Source: Streptomyces canus
GTDB lineage: Bacteria > Actinomycetota > Actinomycetes > Streptomycetales > Streptomycetaceae
Direction of reading: 5' to 3'
DNA: 64,000 nt
Assembly (NCBI RefSeq): GCF_041435015.1
Contig: NZ_CP107989.1
Coordinates: 8,122,001 to 8,186,000 of the forward strand
The position numbers were made by a program, and so were the translations under genes. The first letter of the stretch is position 1. Each line of letters starts with the position of its first letter. Below the pieces are notes generated by a model. That model ran no database searches. It was given only the letters and a program-made list of their open reading frames with translations, and had not been told where the DNA came from. Of this stretch, positions 60,730 through 64,000 are shown in pieces.

Positions 60730-61674
60730 CTACCCGGGGGCCCACTCCTCGTAGGAGGACCACGCCCGCAGCACGCGAGAGCTGACGAAGTGGTGCTCGC
60801 GTCCCGTGACCGGATCGGTGAACTCCAGTACCCGTGCCAGCAGTTGGAGCGGACGCCGGAAGTCGCCGGACGCAATGGGGTCGGTGACCACCGGATAGAG
60901 GGGATCGCCGAGGATCGGCACGCCCAGAGCGCTCATGTGCACCCGCAATTGATGCGTCTGCCCGGTGCTCGGCGTCAGTCGGTACCGGGCGCGCTCGTCC
61001 CGGTGCTCCAGCAACTCGATCCGGCTGATCGCGTTGGGCTCGCCCTCGATCTCCCGGGCCGCCAGGACTCCGCGTTCCTTGACGATCCGGCTGCGCAGGG
61101 TGCGTGGCAGGGGCAGCGCCGGGTCGTAGGGGGCCACCGCTTCGTACTCCTTCGCCACCTGTCTGTCCCGGAACAGCGACTGATAGGCGCCGCGTTCCTC
61201 GGGCCGCACGGTGAACATCACCAGGCCGGCCGTCAGTCGGTCCAGCCGGTGTGCGGCGCCCAACGTGGGGATGCCCAGCTGTCGGCGCAGCCGTGCCAGG
61301 GCCGTCTCGGCGACGTGGCTGCCGCGCGGGGTGGTGGCCAGGAAATGCGGCTTGTCGGCCACCACGACGTGTTCGTCCCGATAGAGGACGTCGATCGGGA
61401 AGGGGACCCGCTCCTCGTCGGGCAGCTCCCGGTGGAACCACACGAACATCCCCGGCACGTACGCCATGTCGCGGGTCACCGGACGCCCGGCGGCATCCAC
61501 GATCCGCCCCGCCTCCAGCAACCCGTCGATCACCTCGGCCCCGGCCGCGAGCCGCGCCATGAGGTGATCCCGCACGGTCGCCCAAGCATCACCGATCGGC
61601 AACCGCACTCGCACCGGATCGACCCCGTCGCGCTGCGGCAGGGGAGAGGGCGGGGGCGGTGTACGGCGTCTCAT
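60730..61674 (-). CDS. RluA-family RNA pseudouridine synthase
   Basis: 314 residues from ATG 61674; a TTG three codons earlier is also possible. Isomerises uridine to pseudouridine in rRNA or tRNA. Catalytic Asp145 in the motif GAAHRLDRLTAG; VADKPHFLATTPRG and PSTGQTHQLRVHMSALGVPILGDPLY are family segments. N-terminal 85 residues resemble a short S4-like part. Target site not predictable. Convergent with the P450 gene across 16 bp. Confidence 0.9.
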   Translation of the reverse strand: MRRRTPPPPSPLPQRDGVDPVRVRLPIGDAWATVRDHLMARLAAGAEVIDGLLEAGRIVDAAGRPVTRDMAYVPGMFVWFHRELPDEERVPFPIDVLYRDEHVVVADKPHFLATTPRGSHVAETALARLRRQLGIPTLGAAHRLDRLTAGLVMFTVRPEERGAYQSLFRDRQVAKEYEAVAPYDPALPLPRTLRSRIVKERGVLAAREIEGEPNAISRIELLEHRDERARYRLTPSTGQTHQLRVHMSALGVPILGDPLYPVVTDPIASGDFRRPLQLLARVLEFTDPVTGREHHFVSSRVLRAWSSYEEWAPG

Positions 61675-61752
61675 CACGATCAAGCCTACGACGGGGCGGT
61701 GAGGGGAATGGGCCGTGCCGCAGCTCAGCGCTCTCAGGGCGGCGGACCTGGC

Positions 61753-63153
61753 TCAAGGGATCACTTCTGCTCCGTTCCGGCCGGAGAAGAGCGAGCTCCT
61801 GCTCCGTACCGCCGATGCGCAGGCGAGACCGAGCCGCTGGAGTTCTGTCACGTCGATGTGCGCATCCCAACGGCCGTGCAGCCAGCCGCGCACAATGGTC
61901 GAGCTGTCGGCGTAGAGCCTGTCGAGTTCCGGCCCGATGTTGACGGGACCGGCCTGGTCCGTGCAGGCGCACTCGGCATGCGAGAAGTACTCGGCCAGCC
62001 TGGGCGCGTATGTCCACTCCACACTCGGGCGAAGCTTCTTGCGCACGATTGTCGCGCTGCCGTCGTGCACTCGTTCCCGGCCTCCCCGTGCATACAGGCA
62101 CGTGCCCACCACGAAACCCGCGACGACACGTTGCCACTGCTCTCCGCCGATCGCGCAGGTATGGCTCAGACAGACCTCCAGGATGTCCCAGAGCTGTGTC
62201 CTGTCGGGCAGTCGCAGTGCCAGATTGTTTCGGTTGCCGTTCTCGGTATCACGTCCTTGGTCGATCAGGTCATGAGCGAGTACGGCGACCATCGTGGTTT
62301 CGTCGACGATCTTCCGAAAACGTTCCGAGCTGTCGTCCTGGACGGTATAGATGTGCACCCCGATGTCGGCGCCCCTGATGCGGATGTACTCCTCGGTGTC
62401 GAAGAGATCGGGCAGTTGGAGGATTCCGGTCAGGTTGTCGACGAGCTGAACCGCGCCGCACTCCATCTGCGCAGCAACTACCAGTTCGCCTTCTTGCCCG
62501 TGCAGCCGCACGCATTGCCGGGAAGCGACCACTGCATCCCGGGCGAGCCGGCTGATCTCCTGCACATGCGGCGTGGTTCCGGCGTAATACTCGCTGACTC
62601 CCGCCAGTACGCCCCACAGGAACGTGGTCTTGGCTTCGAGTGCGGTGCTCGACTCGGGTGCGGTGCACAGAGCGGTGAAGAGACCCGCCATCTCCATCGC
62701 GAAGGAATAGTGAGCCGTATGACCCACGGCTCGTTGGCACCACTGCTGGGCCCGGTCGACGGAGAGCTCTCCCCGTACGCCGATCAGCGGCGGGGTCTCC
62801 GAGCTGCGCATCAGCCGGTCGTACGCGAGGGTCAACAGCCCACCCGTGTCCCTGCCGAGGAGGGACTGCCAGTTCACCTGCCGTTGCTCACGGCGCAATA
62901 GTGCACGTACGGCCCGGAGGCCGGGAGGCCGAACCGCATCGAGATGCGAGCTGGGCGACCTCAGTGCGGATCGACTGCCATTGGCGGTCTCCGCCTCGAT
63001 CGCATGGCAGAGCATTCCGGACAATGTCATGGCGTGCGGATCGGTGAGGAGAGAGTCAACCGAATTCCGCCACTTCGCGGGTTCGAGCCTCGATATGACC
63101 TGACCATGAGTTCCAGGGCTCAGGGCGCCCGTCAAGCCCGCCAGATCACTCAC
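61753..63153 (-). CDS. Unrecognised protein, lower GC than neighbours
   Basis: 466 residues from GTG 63153, which has AGGGAG upstream; an in-frame ATG at 63261 is weaker. No family recognised with confidence. The protein is mostly helical by appearance, with no signal peptide or membrane helix. Segments that may be functional are DTEEYIRIRGADIGVHIY (about 252-269) and AHDLIDQGRDTENGNRNN (293-310). The latter recalls the NSE/DTE metal-binding helix of class I terpene-synthase-like proteins, a resemblance from memory only. GC is visibly lower and codon use less biased than in the core genes, suggesting later acquisition. Stands alone next to a gene-poor stretch. Confidence 0.55.
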   Translation of the reverse strand: MSDLAGLTGALSPGTHGQVISRLEPAKWRNSVDSLLTDPHAMTLSGMLCHAIEAETANGSRSALRSPSSHLDAVRPPGLRAVRALLRREQRQVNWQSLLGRDTGGLLTLAYDRLMRSSETPPLIGVRGELSVDRAQQWCQRAVGHTAHYSFAMEMAGLFTALCTAPESSTALEAKTTFLWGVLAGVSEYYAGTTPHVQEISRLARDAVVASRQCVRLHGQEGELVVAAQMECGAVQLVDNLTGILQLPDLFDTEEYIRIRGADIGVHIYTVQDDSSERFRKIVDETTMVAVLAHDLIDQGRDTENGNRNNLALRLPDRTQLWDILEVCLSHTCAIGGEQWQRVVAGFVVGTCLYARGGRERVHDGSATIVRKKLRPSVEWTYAPRLAEYFSHAECACTDQAGPVNIGPELDRLYADSSTIVRGWLHGRWDAHIDVTELQRLGLACASAVRSRSSLFSGRNGAEVIP

Positions 63154-64000
63154 CTGACGCTCCCTCTGCTCGGAGCCCGCCTCCCCTGGTGCGCCTGTGT
63201 TTGTGAATCGCCTTGTGCGACGATAGGCCGGAAAAGAGCCCCATACTGTGCATCCACGCATAAGGTATCGGGGACGAGGTAATACTCATCGTGCTGATCT
63301 CCCGTCGCGTATTCAAGACCTGGAATGATCAGTCCCTTTCAGGTCCTTCGGCTTGGGTAGAACACGGGATCAGAGGCGTTCCGGGGTGTTCGGGACGCGA
63401 GGGGCGCATGTCACGGCCAGGGTGACGTGTGCCGACCGAGGTGAGCGTGCCCGATCAGTGGAACGGCCCAGGCAACTCGCCTGGGGCAAAGTCATTCATG
63501 CTGCCCTCCGGGTGGCGGAGTCGACCAAGTCCATGAACTACGCGTTGTGTTCCATACGCTGCGACCGCAGCGTGGCTGAACTGGTGCATGAACCAGGCCT
63601 CGTCAACTGCGCGCGGCGGCAGCCGGGCGGTGCGGAGAGTCAGTGGCCACCACCGCCACGACAGCGTTGTCGCAGGCGAGGTCGTGGATCATCCCTACCT
63701 TCCAGTGCCGCCGTGGGTTTCGTCAACGGTGCGGGGCGAGTTGGCGCTGGTGTGAGGCACCGTGACGGGTCGATGCGCGGGGCATGTCGGGTGGGAGCCG
63801 GGTCACTGTTCTCGGTGACATTCCGGACAGCCCGGTCGGGAGGACGCAGGCGCTCGCCCCGGGCGCATTCGCACTAGTGTACGGCCGTGTCGACCGCATC
63901 GGTACGGTGCGCGGAGCACGTACCCGAGCCGCACCGCCGACCATCGCAGGCATCCGGCCACCATCCTCACGGGCCCGGGTGCGACACCGCTCATGCCGGC
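63154..64000. other. Gene-poor stretch at the window end
   Basis: 847 bp without a gene I can support. An open frame at 63353-63877 (+) has no family resemblance, no ribosome site and irregular composition. The 63.15-63.35 kb part is AT-richer and probably holds the promoter of the upstream minus-strand gene. The remainder could be decayed mobile DNA, but I see no terminal repeats or transposase motif. Confidence 0.5.

Noticed and set aside
63353..63877. 174-codon open frame near the window end
   Set aside because: No ribosome site, no family resemblance, irregular composition with Arg-rich runs.

Overview
The window is high-GC actinobacterial chromosome, almost certainly Streptomyces. The indicators are GTG/TTG starts, AGGAG-type ribosome sites alternating with leaderless starts, mycothiol synthesis (mshC), a Pup-proteasome locus, a gyl glycerol operon and a conservon. 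Gene content and order match, from memory, the conserved S. coelicolor segment around SCO1626-SCO1663. Most of it is core chromosome; the accessory-looking parts are 7.6-8.8 kb and 61.7-64.0 kb.

Layout. 1-8.8 kb: 3' end of mshC; a Gln-rich protein and a subtilase that share a C-terminal module; a secreted SMP-30-like protein; a PAC2 protein; a FadR-type regulator and a nucleoside phosphorylase; then what looks like a decayed methylthioribose salvage locus (sugar-permease remnant plus an internally shortened mtnK). 8.8-14.1 kb: glpF-glpK-glpD with its IclR regulator gylR. 14.3-22.4 kb: metH, a HAD phosphatase and two tandem oligopeptide-binding lipoproteins without permeases. 22.5-27.9 kb: NarL-type response regulator, a RecB-family Fe-S nuclease, a site-2 protease, TrmI and a secreted protein.

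28-42.6 kb is the pupylation/proteasome region: ferredoxin, arc (mpa), dop, pup, an endonuclease VII-like gene, prcB, prcA, LacI regulator and MFS transporter, pafA, two FKBP isomerases, pafB and pafC. Arc unfolds Pup-tagged proteins for PrcBA, PafA attaches Pup and Dop removes it. pup here encodes a terminal Glu, so ligation needs no prior deamidation. 42.6-48.1 kb: small proteins, tatA, tatC, a lipid kinase and a HelY/Ski2-like helicase. 48.2-55.8 kb: an allophanate hydrolase, biotin-dependent urea/guanidine carboxylase and two DUF1989 proteins under a divergent TetR regulator, best read as guanidine breakdown. 56.1-60.7 kb: a complete conservon (cvn9/rar type) ending in a P450 without the EXXR motif. 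60.7-64 kb: a pseudouridine synthase, an unrecognised lower-GC gene and about 0.85 kb without a supported gene.

The most interesting regulatory observation is that two putative DNA-repair genes here, helY and the RecB-like nuclease, each start just downstream of a sequence matching the mycobacterial PafBC (RecA-NDp) promoter, TTGTCRGTG-N8-TAnnnT. pafB and pafC lie between them in the same window. Three further points stand out: a C-terminal module shared by the subtilase and its Gln-rich neighbour, a perfect 22-bp TetR-type dyad before the guanidine operon, and paired dyads suggesting GylR operators.
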